Below are positions 52,280 to 60,620 of a DNA stretch of 64,000 nt, one piece after another; the stretch's first letter is position 1, and each line of letters starts with the position of its first letter. This DNA comes from Deltaproteobacteria bacterium (lineage in GTDB: Bacteria; Desulfobacterota; Desulfobulbia; Desulfobulbales; Desulfurivibrionaceae), in contig JAJZRF010000007.1 of NCBI GenBank assembly GCA_021847425.1, positions 1 through 64,000 of the forward strand. Reading direction: 5' to 3'. The notes below the pieces were generated by a model, which worked only from the letters and a program-made list of their open reading frames with translations, searched no databases and was not told the origin of the DNA. The translations under genes and the position numbers were made by a program.

Positions 52280-52319
52280 AAAAAAAAGGCGTTGTCCCTT
52301 TTATGGGGCAACGCCTTTC
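52280..52319 (-). terminator. Terminator downstream of pilA
   Basis: AAAAAAAGGCGTTGTCCCTTTTATGGGGCAACGCCTTT; on the minus strand the stem is followed by a U-tract. Confidence 0.88.
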
Positions 52320-52344
52320 ATGTGTCATGTTGCTTGTGAAAAGA

Positions 52345-52950
52345 TTATTTTTTAACCCAGCCTGCAGTTTTATTTGCTGCAGTATCGAAGTCATCGGCAC
52401 CAACAGTTGCAGTTACTACAAGGTCAGCCCCAGTAAAAGCGGTTCCTGTTGCTACCAGGGTCGGATTTTGATAAACACTGGTTGAATCAGCGTCAACGCC
52501 AAAAAGTGTATCTCCCTGCGTATGTTTGGCCGCTGCGGTAAAAGTTGCTGCCGCAACTGTAGCGCTGGGGATGGCATCAACATTGGCTACGGCGACAACT
52601 CCATTACCTACAGCAATTTGAACGCCACGAGCAGCAACGTTGGTATCATTAGTGGCAATACCATCAAGGAGGCTGTTGCCCCCTACTGCGTCAGCACCAG
52701 CTGTGGCGGCAACTACTGCAGGGACAAAAGCACCCGCAGCCGCCATTTGTTGTGTAACACCGTAGCGCTGCCAATCTGCGAATAATGCGGCCTCTGAGGT
52801 GTTCAAGTTACGCACATCGCTCAGGGCGGAAGCATTATAGCCCCGGATCCGGTAGGCTGCGAACTGCGGGATGGCGATGGCCGCCAGGATGCCGATGATC
52901 GCGACAACGATCATCAACTCGACGAGGGTGAAACCTTTTTGGTTCTTCAT
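52345..52950 (-). CDS. pilA: Type IV pilin PilA
   Basis: Class III signal 'MKNQKGFTLVELMIVVAIIGILAAIAIPQFAAYRIRGYN'; 201 aa. Confidence 0.95.
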   Translation of the reverse strand: MKNQKGFTLVELMIVVAIIGILAAIAIPQFAAYRIRGYNASALSDVRNLNTSEAALFADWQRYGVTQQMAAAGAFVPAVVAATAGADAVGGNSLLDGIATNDTNVAARGVQIAVGNGVVAVANVDAIPSATVAAATFTAAAKHTQGDTLFGVDADSTSVYQNPTLVATGTAFTGADLVVTATVGADDFDTAANKTAGWVKK

Positions 52951-53030
52951 GATCCGCTCCTTTGTGTGTGGGTGGTGTCCGGTGAATATACAAGTAAATA
53001 CATTTTATGGTCTAACCATGGCTTAGGTCA

Positions 53031-53048
53031 ATTCCAATTTTCATGCCA
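53031..53048 (-). promoter_or_regulatory. Sigma-54-like promoter of pilA
   Basis: Minus strand TGGCATGAAAATTGGAAT, GG-N10-GG spacing against consensus TGGCACG-N4-TTGCW, about 80 nt upstream of the pilA start. Confidence 0.6.
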
Positions 53049-53184
53049 GGGGGAAGTCTATTTAGGAAATTTGAATTTGTGTTTTGATTTTGGGCTGTTG
53101 TCTTGATATGCAAAAAAAGGAGAGCAAATTGGATTCAATATGCTGACATATTTTGTCAATTTCCGATGACAGTATGTGTCAGAA

Positions 53185-53216
53185 TCGAGGGGGACGTTGC
53201 TTGCTAACTTGCTATT
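53185..53216 (+). repeat. REP copy 1
   Basis: TCGAGGGGGACGTTGCTTGCTAACTTGCTATT. Confidence 0.88.
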
Positions 53217-53263
53217 TTTACCTATGACCATCTTCCCCCAGTCAAGATCAACCCCCATCAGGC

Positions 53264-53536
53264 TCAATGCTTCAGGTCGCGGTAAAAATTTTCGTGTGGC
53301 CCAAGCGCCAGCAATACACGCTTGGTTTCATCCCACTGGTAGGCCAGCAGGTACTGTTGGTTGACGCAGTCGAATTTGTATACGAAGATGCCAAGGAGAT
53401 CACCTTTCTTCTCTTCGCCTAGTTTAGGATCGGCAACTACCGTGCGGATTACCGAGTGTACGGCTTCGCGCTGATTGTGATGTAGTTTCCTGTAGCCCCG
53501 TTTAAAGGCGGGCTTTTGCTCAAGCCGCACACTCAT
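53264..53536 (-). CDS. RelE-type toxin
   Basis: 'RGYRKLHHNQREAVHSVIRTVVADPKLGEEKKGDLLGIFVYKFDCVNQQYLLAYQWDE'. Confidence 0.8.
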   Translation of the reverse strand: MSVRLEQKPAFKRGYRKLHHNQREAVHSVIRTVVADPKLGEEKKGDLLGIFVYKFDCVNQQYLLAYQWDETKRVLLALGPHENFYRDLKH

Positions 53537-53745
53537 TATTCAGGTAGCTCGAAAGGCTCTGAATCTTCGTCCTTTGCTAATAGCGTGTCGCGTACGAACT
53601 CGATAGGCAAGTCTGGGTTGTCCAGCGCAGCACGGCCGATTTTTGCCCAGTAGCTCACCTGTTGTGGAACCGAACGCATCTCGGCTCTGGCGCGCGTCTT
53701 CGCGGTTTCATAAAGTGCATCATCGATCCGGATGGAAATGCTCAT
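53536..53745 (-). CDS. RHH (ParD-like) antitoxin
   Basis: 'MSISIRIDDALYETAKTRARAEMRSVPQQVSYWAKIGRAALDNPDLP'; 1 bp overlap with toxin. Confidence 0.85.
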   Translation of the reverse strand: MSISIRIDDALYETAKTRARAEMRSVPQQVSYWAKIGRAALDNPDLPIEFVRDTLLAKDEDSEPFELPE

Positions 53746-53841
53746 CGTCTTTCTCCTGTTGCAGATTGCCACAAATGTAGCATGCAGTATAGCAGTTGCC
53801 TAGTTTAATATGCAAGAACAATAATGCAGTAAGTTTAAGGA

Positions 53842-53873
53842 TCGAGGGTGACGTTGCTTGCTAACTAGCTATT
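53842..53873 (+). repeat. REP copy 2
   Basis: TCGAGGGTGACGTTGCTTGCTAACTAGCTATT. Confidence 0.88.
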
Positions 53874-54048
53874 TTCTTGTTTGCAAGCTCAGGGCTGGAT
53901 GTATTTTTCGTTTCCACGCGCCACATGCGAACAGAGTGTGGATGCGGCAATATTGAAAAGCAGATATTCAAGGATGCAGTATTGATTTTCTATGTATTCA
54001 GATGTATTCTAAAAAAATACAAATAAATTTTTCATACAGGAGGCATCA

Positions 54049-54288
54049 ATGAAAATGACGACTGTCAGAGTGGATGACCATCTTCTTGACCGGGTTGATG
54101 GAATAGCGAAATCACAGAGCCGCCCAAGATCATGGATAATCAATCAGGCCCTGGAGCGTTTCGTGGATTATGAAGAATGGTTTGAACTGGAAGTGAAAGC
54201 TGGGCTTACCGAGGTAGAACGAGGCGATGTCGCTCTTGATACAGAAGTAAGAAGCGCTTTCAATAAATGGGGCGTCGATGCAGGTTAA
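54049..54288 (+). CDS. CopG/RHH antitoxin
   Basis: 'MKMTTVRVDDHLLDRVDGIAKSQSRPRSWIINQALERFVDYEEW'. Confidence 0.88.
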   Translation: MKMTTVRVDDHLLDRVDGIAKSQSRPRSWIINQALERFVDYEEWFELEVKAGLTEVERGDVALDTEVRSAFNKWGVDAG

Positions 54289-54562
54289 GTGGACCAGGAA
54301 GGCCCTGATCAATCTCGATGATGCGGTTGAGTATATTGCCGGAGACAACCCGATTGCTGCCAGGAAGGTGGCCCAGCGAGTTTGGGATAGCTCTCAGTTG
54401 TTGGCTTTGCAGCCGTGCGCTGGTCGCCCCGGCAGAGTTCAAGGAACAAGAGAGCTTATAATCTCCAATCTTCCCTACATCCTGCCGTATATCCAGAAAG
54501 GGAACACCATCTATATCCTCCGGGTCATGCATACCTCCATGATATGGCCGGATAAATTTTAA
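54278..54562 (+). CDS. ParE/RelE-family toxin
   Basis: 'VKWTRKALINLDDAVEYIAGDNPIAARKVAQRVWDSSQLLALQPCAGRPGRVQGTRELIISNLPYILPYIQKGNTIYILRVMH'. Confidence 0.93.
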   Translation: MQVKWTRKALINLDDAVEYIAGDNPIAARKVAQRVWDSSQLLALQPCAGRPGRVQGTRELIISNLPYILPYIQKGNTIYILRVMHTSMIWPDKF

Positions 54563-54572
54563 TAATGTGCGG

Positions 54573-54604
54573 TCGCGGGGGACGTTGCTTGCTAATTAGC
54601 TATT
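54573..54604 (+). repeat. REP copy 3 (left end of RAYT unit)
   Basis: TCGCGGGGGACGTTGCTTGCTAATTAGCTATT. Confidence 0.88.
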
Positions 54605-54637
54605 GCCATACTCACAAGCTCGTGCTAACTTCGGCTT

Positions 54638-55636
54638 ATGCCACGCCAACCACGCCTTGACATACCCTACGTCCTGCATCACGTTATTGTTCGCGGCATC
54701 GAAAGACGCGATATTTTCGCTGATGACGCTGACAAGGAACGTTTCGTTTCCCGCCTTTCAGCTCTTCTGACAAAAGGTTCCACGAAGTGCTTTGCCTGGT
54801 CGCTGATGTCGAATCATTTCCACCTGTTGCTCATGCCGACCACGGTTTCTCTTTCAGAAACCATGCGCTGCCTGCTCACAGGGTATGCCGTCTATTTCAA
54901 TCGCAAATATCAGCGCTCCGGACACCTTTTTCAGAACCGATACAAGTCAATTCTCTGCGAGGAAGAGCCATACTTTCTCGAACTGGTTCGCTATATTCAT
55001 CTGAATCCGTTGCGAGCCGGTCTGGTGGCGAATTTGGATGGTCTTGATCACTACCAATGGAGCGGCCATGCAGCTCTGCTTGGCAATCGGACAGTGGAGG
55101 GACAAGAGAGAGACGAAGTGCTGGCGCGTTTTGGCAAGAGCAAGGCCCGTGCCTTGCGCGGGTATCGGCAGTTCGTTGCTGACGGGATTGCCGCAGGCCG
55201 TCGAGAAGATTTGATTGGCGGCGGACTTAAGCGAAGTCAATTCGGTTGCGGGGAGAACAGGGAGCTTGCTGCATACGACGAGCGGATCCTTGGCAGCGGC
55301 GGGTTTGTTGAAACGCTGATCCGTGGCGGCAACATACGGGAGCAGAAGAAATCACCACTGTCCCTTGCCGATCTTCTCCAAAATGTTTGCGGGATAACAG
55401 GCGTGGATGCTGTGATGATACGACGACCCGGCAAGGAAAGGACAGCTGCCAGGGCAAGGGCTATCTTCTGTTGTCTTGCCGTGCGTGAATACGGGTATAC
55501 TGGGAAAGAAGCCGGCGTGGCGACAGGACTCGGATCATCCGGTGTTTCCATCGCAGTGCAACGAGGCGAGAAGTTGATTAAAAGAGATCCATCACTGAGA
55601 GAAATGATTATGGGGATGGGGACGATAGCAAGATAG
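54638..55636 (+). mobile_element. REP-associated tyrosine transposase (RAYT, Y1_Tnp / TnpA_REP)
   Basis: 'MPRQPRLDIPYVLHHVIVRGIERRDIFADDADKERFVSRL...WSLMSNHFHLLLMP...MRCLLTGYAVYFNRKYQRSGHLFQNRYKSILCEEEPYFLELVRYIHLNPLRAGLV'. Confidence 0.95.
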
Positions 55637-55653
55637 CAAGCAACGTCCCCTCG
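55618..55653 (-). repeat. REP copy 4, inverted, overlapping the RAYT stop codon
   Basis: CGATAGCAAGATAGCAAGCAACGTCCCCTCG is the reverse complement of the REP motif; GGGGACG...CGTCCCC can form a stem. Confidence 0.88.
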
Positions 55654-55673
55654 TAAGACCCCGGAGGAGATGC

Positions 55674-57203
55674 ATGCGGGTCTGGAATTTGAAGGCGCAG
55701 ACGATTCTGACCTTTTTCTTGGTTCTTGCGGTCGGCATGCTGCTGGTGAACGTTGTCTCCATGCAGCTCTGGAAACGGCAGGCCTTGCGGGCCGAGCTGG
55801 ATCATAGCCGCAGTCTGCTTGCGGCCATGGCCAGGCTTGGCTTCGAGGGCGGCGGCGAAAGGGGGTTCGGGGATCAAGTCAGGCAGGTATTGCAGTCGGA
55901 CGGGACGATTGTCTGTGTCGGCTCGGTATCCGCGCAGGGCAAACCCATCATCCCCTCGCCCGGCTGTGATGATTTCGCTAAAGTTCTGGAAAATTCCCTG
56001 ACACATGCCGCCCGCTCCGGCATCGAAGAGAGCCGTCTTCTTTCTGCCCCTCCGAATAGCAAAGCGGGAAACCGGAATGTGCTGCTTGTTGCCCGGCCTG
56101 TTCGATTTCCGGACGGGGCAAGGGGCGCGGTGGCCATGGTCCGCTCCACCGATGGGATTGAGGCACGGGTGTGGGAAAATGAAAAGATCATCCTGGTCTA
56201 TCTCCTTGCCAATGCCGTGGTGCTTGCGGTTGTCGGTTTTTTTCGCATGGTCAAGCTCGTGGTCCGCCCCCTGGAGCGCCTTGCCGAACAGGCTGACGCC
56301 TATTCCCTGCGGCACGATTTTTTGCCCTTTTCGGGGCGGCCTGGCAATGAGTTCGGGCGTCTCTCCTCAAGCTTGAACCGGATGATGGCGCAACTCGAAG
56401 AGGATCGGAAGTCGCTTCTGCAGAAGGTGGACTCCCTGCGGCTGGCAAACGAGGAGTTGGAGCGGAATCGGCGCGAGATGGTCCGGGCGGAGAAGATGGC
56501 ATCCATAGGCAGGCTGGCAGCCGGGCTTGCCCACGAGATAGGAAATCCGCTGGGCGTAGTGCAGGGATATCTGGATCTTCTCGGGCAAGGGGGGGTATCT
56601 GCGGAGGAAAGGAAAGAGTTCGCACGACGCGCGGAGCAGGAGGTGGCGCGGGTGGGCAGATTGATCAGGCGATTGCTGGATTATGCCCGGCCAGCGGACG
56701 GAGTCTCGGCCCCGCTGCATGTGGGGGCGCTTTTGGCTGAATGCGTGGAGCTGCTTTGCCATGGAACAGTCCCCGGCCATATAGATTTTTCTCTCAAGCC
56801 GGAGGCGGACGAAGACCTGGTTCTGGCCGACGCCGACGGCCTGCGCCAGATTTTTGTGAATTGCTTCATGAATGCGGTGGATGCCGTGGGCTCGCTTCCG
56901 GCAGGGAGGGTCACGGCGCGGTGCTTTAACGTCAAGGAGGGGGAGCGGCGATATATCCGGATTGTTATCGCGGATAACGGTCCGGGAATTGCACAAGAAC
57001 ATCTGGAGAGCGTGTTCGAGCCTTTTTTCACCACCAAGGAGCCGGGCAGAGGCACAGGGTTGGGGTTGGCGGTGTCCTGTTCCCTTGTCGAAAAATGGGG
57101 CGGGAGGATGTGGGCTGAAAGCGGCCGGGCGGAAGATGGCGGGGGCGCCGCGCTCTGGATTTCGCTGCCGTTGGCTGTCCCCGCAGGAGATGAGCATGGC
57201 TGA
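55674..57203 (+). CDS. Membrane sensor histidine kinase (NtrB/PilS-like)
   Basis: Two TM segments, HAMP-like, 'MASIGRLAAGLAHEIGNPLGVVQGYLDLL', 'NCFMNAVDA', 'GPGIAQEHLESVFEPFFTTKEPGRGTGLGLAVS'. Confidence 0.93.
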   Translation: MRVWNLKAQTILTFFLVLAVGMLLVNVVSMQLWKRQALRAELDHSRSLLAAMARLGFEGGGERGFGDQVRQVLQSDGTIVCVGSVSAQGKPIIPSPGCDDFAKVLENSLTHAARSGIEESRLLSAPPNSKAGNRNVLLVARPVRFPDGARGAVAMVRSTDGIEARVWENEKIILVYLLANAVVLAVVGFFRMVKLVVRPLERLAEQADAYSLRHDFLPFSGRPGNEFGRLSSSLNRMMAQLEEDRKSLLQKVDSLRLANEELERNRREMVRAEKMASIGRLAAGLAHEIGNPLGVVQGYLDLLGQGGVSAEERKEFARRAEQEVARVGRLIRRLLDYARPADGVSAPLHVGALLAECVELLCHGTVPGHIDFSLKPEADEDLVLADADGLRQIFVNCFMNAVDAVGSLPAGRVTARCFNVKEGERRYIRIVIADNGPGIAQEHLESVFEPFFTTKEPGRGTGLGLAVSCSLVEKWGGRMWAESGRAEDGGGAALWISLPLAVPAGDEHG

Positions 57204-58575
57204 TGGAGGGCGGTTGCTGATAATCGATGACGAGGAAAGCATGCTGCAGATGCTTTCCGTTGTCACCTCCAAGGGGGGATATGCGGTAACCCTGGCGCGT
57301 AACGGCGAGGAGGGGCTTGTTGCTTTGGCGAAAGGGCCTTTTGACCTTATCCTTTGCGACCTGAAGATGCCGTGTCTTAATGGCCACGAGTTTCTAAAGA
57401 AAATCAATGAGCTGGGCGTCGAGGTGCCGATTGTCATGATGTCGGCTTACGCGGCCATCGAGGATGCCGTGGCCGCGATCAAGGGTGGTGCCTATGATTT
57501 TATCACCAAGCCTTTCAAGGCGGACGAAGTGCTTCTGACCCTGGAGCGGGCAGGCGAACACCTGCGCCTGCAACGGGAAAATCAGCGGCTGCGCCAGCAG
57601 ATCGACGATCTTCAGCGGGAGCAGGGGCTTGACGGCATGGTTGGCAAGAGCAGCGTCATGGTCTCCTTTCTGAAAACAGTAGCCAAGGTGGCGCAATACG
57701 ACACCACGGCGCTCATCACCGGCGAATCCGGCACCGGCAAGGAGCTGGTGGCGCGGGGTATTCATCAAAAAAGCGGCCGGGCCGGCAAGCTGTTTCTGGC
57801 CGTCAATTGCGGGGGGATGCCGGAAAGTCTGCTGGAAAGCGAGCTGTTCGGTTATGTGAAAGGCGCCTTTACCGGCGCGGAAAAAGACCGCAACGGCATC
57901 TTCCAGGAGGCGAATGGCGGCACCCTCTTTTTGGATGAAATCGGCGAACTTCCCCCCGAGGCACAGGTAAAGCTCTTGCGGGTCTTGCAGGAGCGGGAGG
58001 TTCGCCCGGTCGGCGGGGTGCGGACGGTGCGCGTTGATGTCCGGGTTCTTGCCGCCACGGCCCGCGATCTGGAAGAGGAGGTGGAGGCTGGCCGGTTTCG
58101 GGAGGACCTGTTTTACCGGCTTAATGTAATCCGGCTGCATGTGCCGCCGTTGCGCGAACGCATGGAGGATCTCCCCCTGCTCTGCGCTTGCCTGCTCGAC
58201 CGGATCGCAGCCAAACTCGACAGGCAGCCCCCGGAACTTCCCCCGGCCACCCTGGCGGTGCTGCTTCGCCACCGCTGGCCCGGCAACGTCCGGGAGCTGG
58301 AAAACGCCCTGGAGCGGGCGATGGTGCTGGCCGAGGGAAGCGTCATCAAGCCGGAGCATTTGCCGGAAAATTTGGCTGGATTGACAGAGCCGTGCAAAAC
58401 GGGCATCGAAAAGGTTCTGGGCACCTACTCCCTAAAAAAAGGGCAGCGGGAAATGGAACGCACCTTGATCGCCCAAGCCCTGGCCACGACCGGAGGCAAC
58501 AAGAGCAAGGCCGGCCTGCTGCTTGAGATCAGCTATCCTTCCCTGTTGAGCAAGATGAAGGAGTACGGGTTGTGA
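57190..58575 (+). CDS. Sigma-54-dependent response regulator (NtrC/PilR-like)
   Basis: Receiver 'LLIIDDEESMLQML', AAA+ 'ALITGESGTGKELVARGIHQKSGRAGK', 'ELFGYVKGAFTGAEKDRNGIFQEANGGTLFLDEIGELP', C-terminal Fis-type HTH. Confidence 0.94.
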   Translation: MSMADGGRLLIIDDEESMLQMLSVVTSKGGYAVTLARNGEEGLVALAKGPFDLILCDLKMPCLNGHEFLKKINELGVEVPIVMMSAYAAIEDAVAAIKGGAYDFITKPFKADEVLLTLERAGEHLRLQRENQRLRQQIDDLQREQGLDGMVGKSSVMVSFLKTVAKVAQYDTTALITGESGTGKELVARGIHQKSGRAGKLFLAVNCGGMPESLLESELFGYVKGAFTGAEKDRNGIFQEANGGTLFLDEIGELPPEAQVKLLRVLQEREVRPVGGVRTVRVDVRVLAATARDLEEEVEAGRFREDLFYRLNVIRLHVPPLRERMEDLPLLCACLLDRIAAKLDRQPPELPPATLAVLLRHRWPGNVRELENALERAMVLAEGSVIKPEHLPENLAGLTEPCKTGIEKVLGTYSLKKGQREMERTLIAQALATTGGNKSKAGLLLEISYPSLLSKMKEYGL

Positions 58576-58609
58576 CCGAGAATGGTGACAGTCAAAACTT
58601 GCCGCAGCC

Positions 58610-59338
58610 TCAATATGCGTATATCCCCGATAATCTGGCCTTTTCCCGTGAGCTTAGCGCGCTTTGGCCCTGGATGTCAGTCTGAAACAGATACGGGATA
58701 TGTGGCGGGGTAACCGTGCCGCTGGCGTTGTTGACCACCCCCCCCCCCACCAGGACGTTTGAAGAGGTGCCGCTGTTGCCGGGGCTTGTGCTTAAGATGG
58801 CGGTGTTCACGATTATATTGGGGGTTGGCGCCGTAAAGGCCAACGTCAAGGTCGCATCCGGGTTATTGGCAGGATAAACTCCGTCATTAACGTTGCCACT
58901 CGTCGTGAGTTTTTTGATGAAATTCGCGTCGGAAATAACCTGGGTCAATATCCCGTTGTACGTCCCCATGGCGCTCAGGGCAGTACCACCCATACCGTTC
59001 TGGATGATTTCCTTTGCAAAAAAATTCATGCCGCCGTAGGCGGCTTCCAGCGCCGTCTGATAGCGTTTTTTCGAGCCGCCCGTCCAAATGCCGGTTCCCG
59101 CCATATAGAGGAGAGATGCCATCATGAGCATGCCGATCAGGCCCAAAATCAAAGCCATGACCAATGCTACTCCTCTCTCGTTTCCAAGTATTGCCGGCGT
59201 CGCAGGGAAACGAAGCGCAGCCGGGACTCCGAAAAGCCGCTCCGCTGTCGCGGGCCTTGGCGCGCTTTCCATTTTTGCGGGGGTACCAGGTGTTCTTCGG
59301 TTAATCAGCCGCATACGGCCTTCCTCCATATTGGTCAT
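58610..59338 (-). CDS. PilX-like pilus assembly protein
   Basis: 'NERGVALVMALILGLIGMLMMASLLYMAGTGIWTGGSKKRYQTALEAAYGGMNFF'; 4 bp overlap with PilW-like gene. Confidence 0.75.
   Translation of the reverse strand: MTNMEEGRMRLINRRTPGTPAKMESAPRPATAERLFGVPAALRFPATPAILGNERGVALVMALILGLIGMLMMASLLYMAGTGIWTGGSKKRYQTALEAAYGGMNFFAKEIIQNGMGGTALSAMGTYNGILTQVISDANFIKKLTTSGNVNDGVYPANNPDATLTLAFTAPTPNIIVNTAILSTSPGNSGTSSNVLVGGGVVNNASGTVTPPHIPYLFQTDIQGQSALSSREKARLSGIYAY
58738..58748. repeat. 11-bp poly-C/poly-G homopolymer inside the PilX-like CDS
   Basis: gttgaccaCCCCCCCCCCCaccagg; codes 'VGGGV' on the minus strand. Confidence 0.9.
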
Positions 59339-60528
59339 TTTAAATTTCTCGGCGTCACCGCCAGGCCGTAGACCTTCCAGCGGTAGTTTGCCCAGGTTGG
59401 GCCGATGTTTGCGTTCAAGTCGAACGGCCGGCCAGCCAGCAGGGTAACCCCGTCCGCAGCTACTTCGCCGACATTGATTGTAGGGAGACCGGTGACCGGA
59501 TCGAGTGGCTGCGTGTACCTAGGATCCACGCCTCCTTCATGGGTGAGCACATAACACCGGATGGATTTCACCTGGTCGCGGATCTGCTGGGCTGTCAGCC
59601 CATTAAGACCACTGGCATCGGCTATCGTGTCCGCCCCCCCGTCGCCATTGGTGTCCAGATCATAGACCACCTGAAAATCGGCCACGCAGTCCACGATGGG
59701 CATGATGGTAAAGTTGTCGTCGGCCTGGTTTAGCGTTGCCTTGACCAGGGTTCCCGTGCCTGGCGCACATCGGGCCGGCAGCGGATTGGCAGCAGTGGGC
59801 GCGTTGATATAGTAATCGGTGCGATTGAATGGCCTTCTTGGGTCGATGTCATCAAGCCCGTAGAGGAGATACCGTAAGCCGTTGGGGTCTTGGGGCGTTT
59901 CGGGCGGGGCAAAGGGCGTCAAATCGGCTGGTATTGCATGAGCAAAATAGTCCGTTCCATTCATGACAAGCTGGCGGTTTTCTCCGGGGCTGACCTCGGG
60001 GCGGATGACGATTACTCTGTCCGTGCCAACGAAAGCACTGTCGCTCAAGGATTGAATGGAGACGCTGTGGTCGGCGGCCCGTCCCAGCAAGCCCCATTTT
60101 TGGCTGGTATCGCCAAGCACCACATTCAAGGCCTTGATTGCCAGATAATCGGAACCATTCATACTGAAGGCGGAGGCATCCTCGCTGATCACCGCCCTTG
60201 GCACATTGAGGGGATCGGCATTCGGCGCGCCAGGGGCATCAGCCAGGGGAGCCGGCTCAAAATAAGGACTTGGCGTGACCCCGGCCGGGAACTCCCATGG
60301 CAGGCCAAAGCCTGCATGTTCAAGGTCGGAGCGCAGCAAATCCAGGCCGACCCCTGTTTCAACCTTTGTTTTTGCAATCCGCCACTGCTGGGAGCTTGTT
60401 CGCATAACCGGGGTGAAGCTGCTAAACACCATGGTCATCAGGATTCCCAAAAGAGCCATATAGATGATCAGCTCTAGCAAGGAGAAGCCGGAATCATCCC
60501 GGCACAAAGTTTTACCGTGCTGTTCCAT
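59335..60528 (-). CDS. PilW-like minor prepilin
   Basis: 'DSGFSLLELIIYMALLGILMTMVFSSFTPVMRTSSQQWRIAKTKVETGVGLDLLRSDLEHAGFGLP'. Confidence 0.85.
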   Translation of the reverse strand: MEQHGKTLCRDDSGFSLLELIIYMALLGILMTMVFSSFTPVMRTSSQQWRIAKTKVETGVGLDLLRSDLEHAGFGLPWEFPAGVTPSPYFEPAPLADAPGAPNADPLNVPRAVISEDASAFSMNGSDYLAIKALNVVLGDTSQKWGLLGRAADHSVSIQSLSDSAFVGTDRVIVIRPEVSPGENRQLVMNGTDYFAHAIPADLTPFAPPETPQDPNGLRYLLYGLDDIDPRRPFNRTDYYINAPTAANPLPARCAPGTGTLVKATLNQADDNFTIMPIVDCVADFQVVYDLDTNGDGGADTIADASGLNGLTAQQIRDQVKSIRCYVLTHEGGVDPRYTQPLDPVTGLPTINVGEVAADGVTLLAGRPFDLNANIGPTWANYRWKVYGLAVTPRNLK

Positions 60529-60620
60529 GTCTGCCCCTTAATAATGATGGCGTCGCCCAAAAAGCCGCGCCGACATGAGTTTTCATGTGTGTAACCCTTT
60601 TCTTTTTTGCGAGGTCATCA

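Noticed and set aside
53058-53267. 69-aa minus-strand ORF between pilA and the RelE toxin
   Set aside because: Overlaps REP copy 1 and the toxin stop; no ribosome-binding site or homology recognised.
53992-54009. ATGTATTC-AG-ATGTATTC direct repeat before the CopG antitoxin
   Set aside because: Plausible TA operator but only 8 bp units in AT-rich DNA; not strong enough to list separately.
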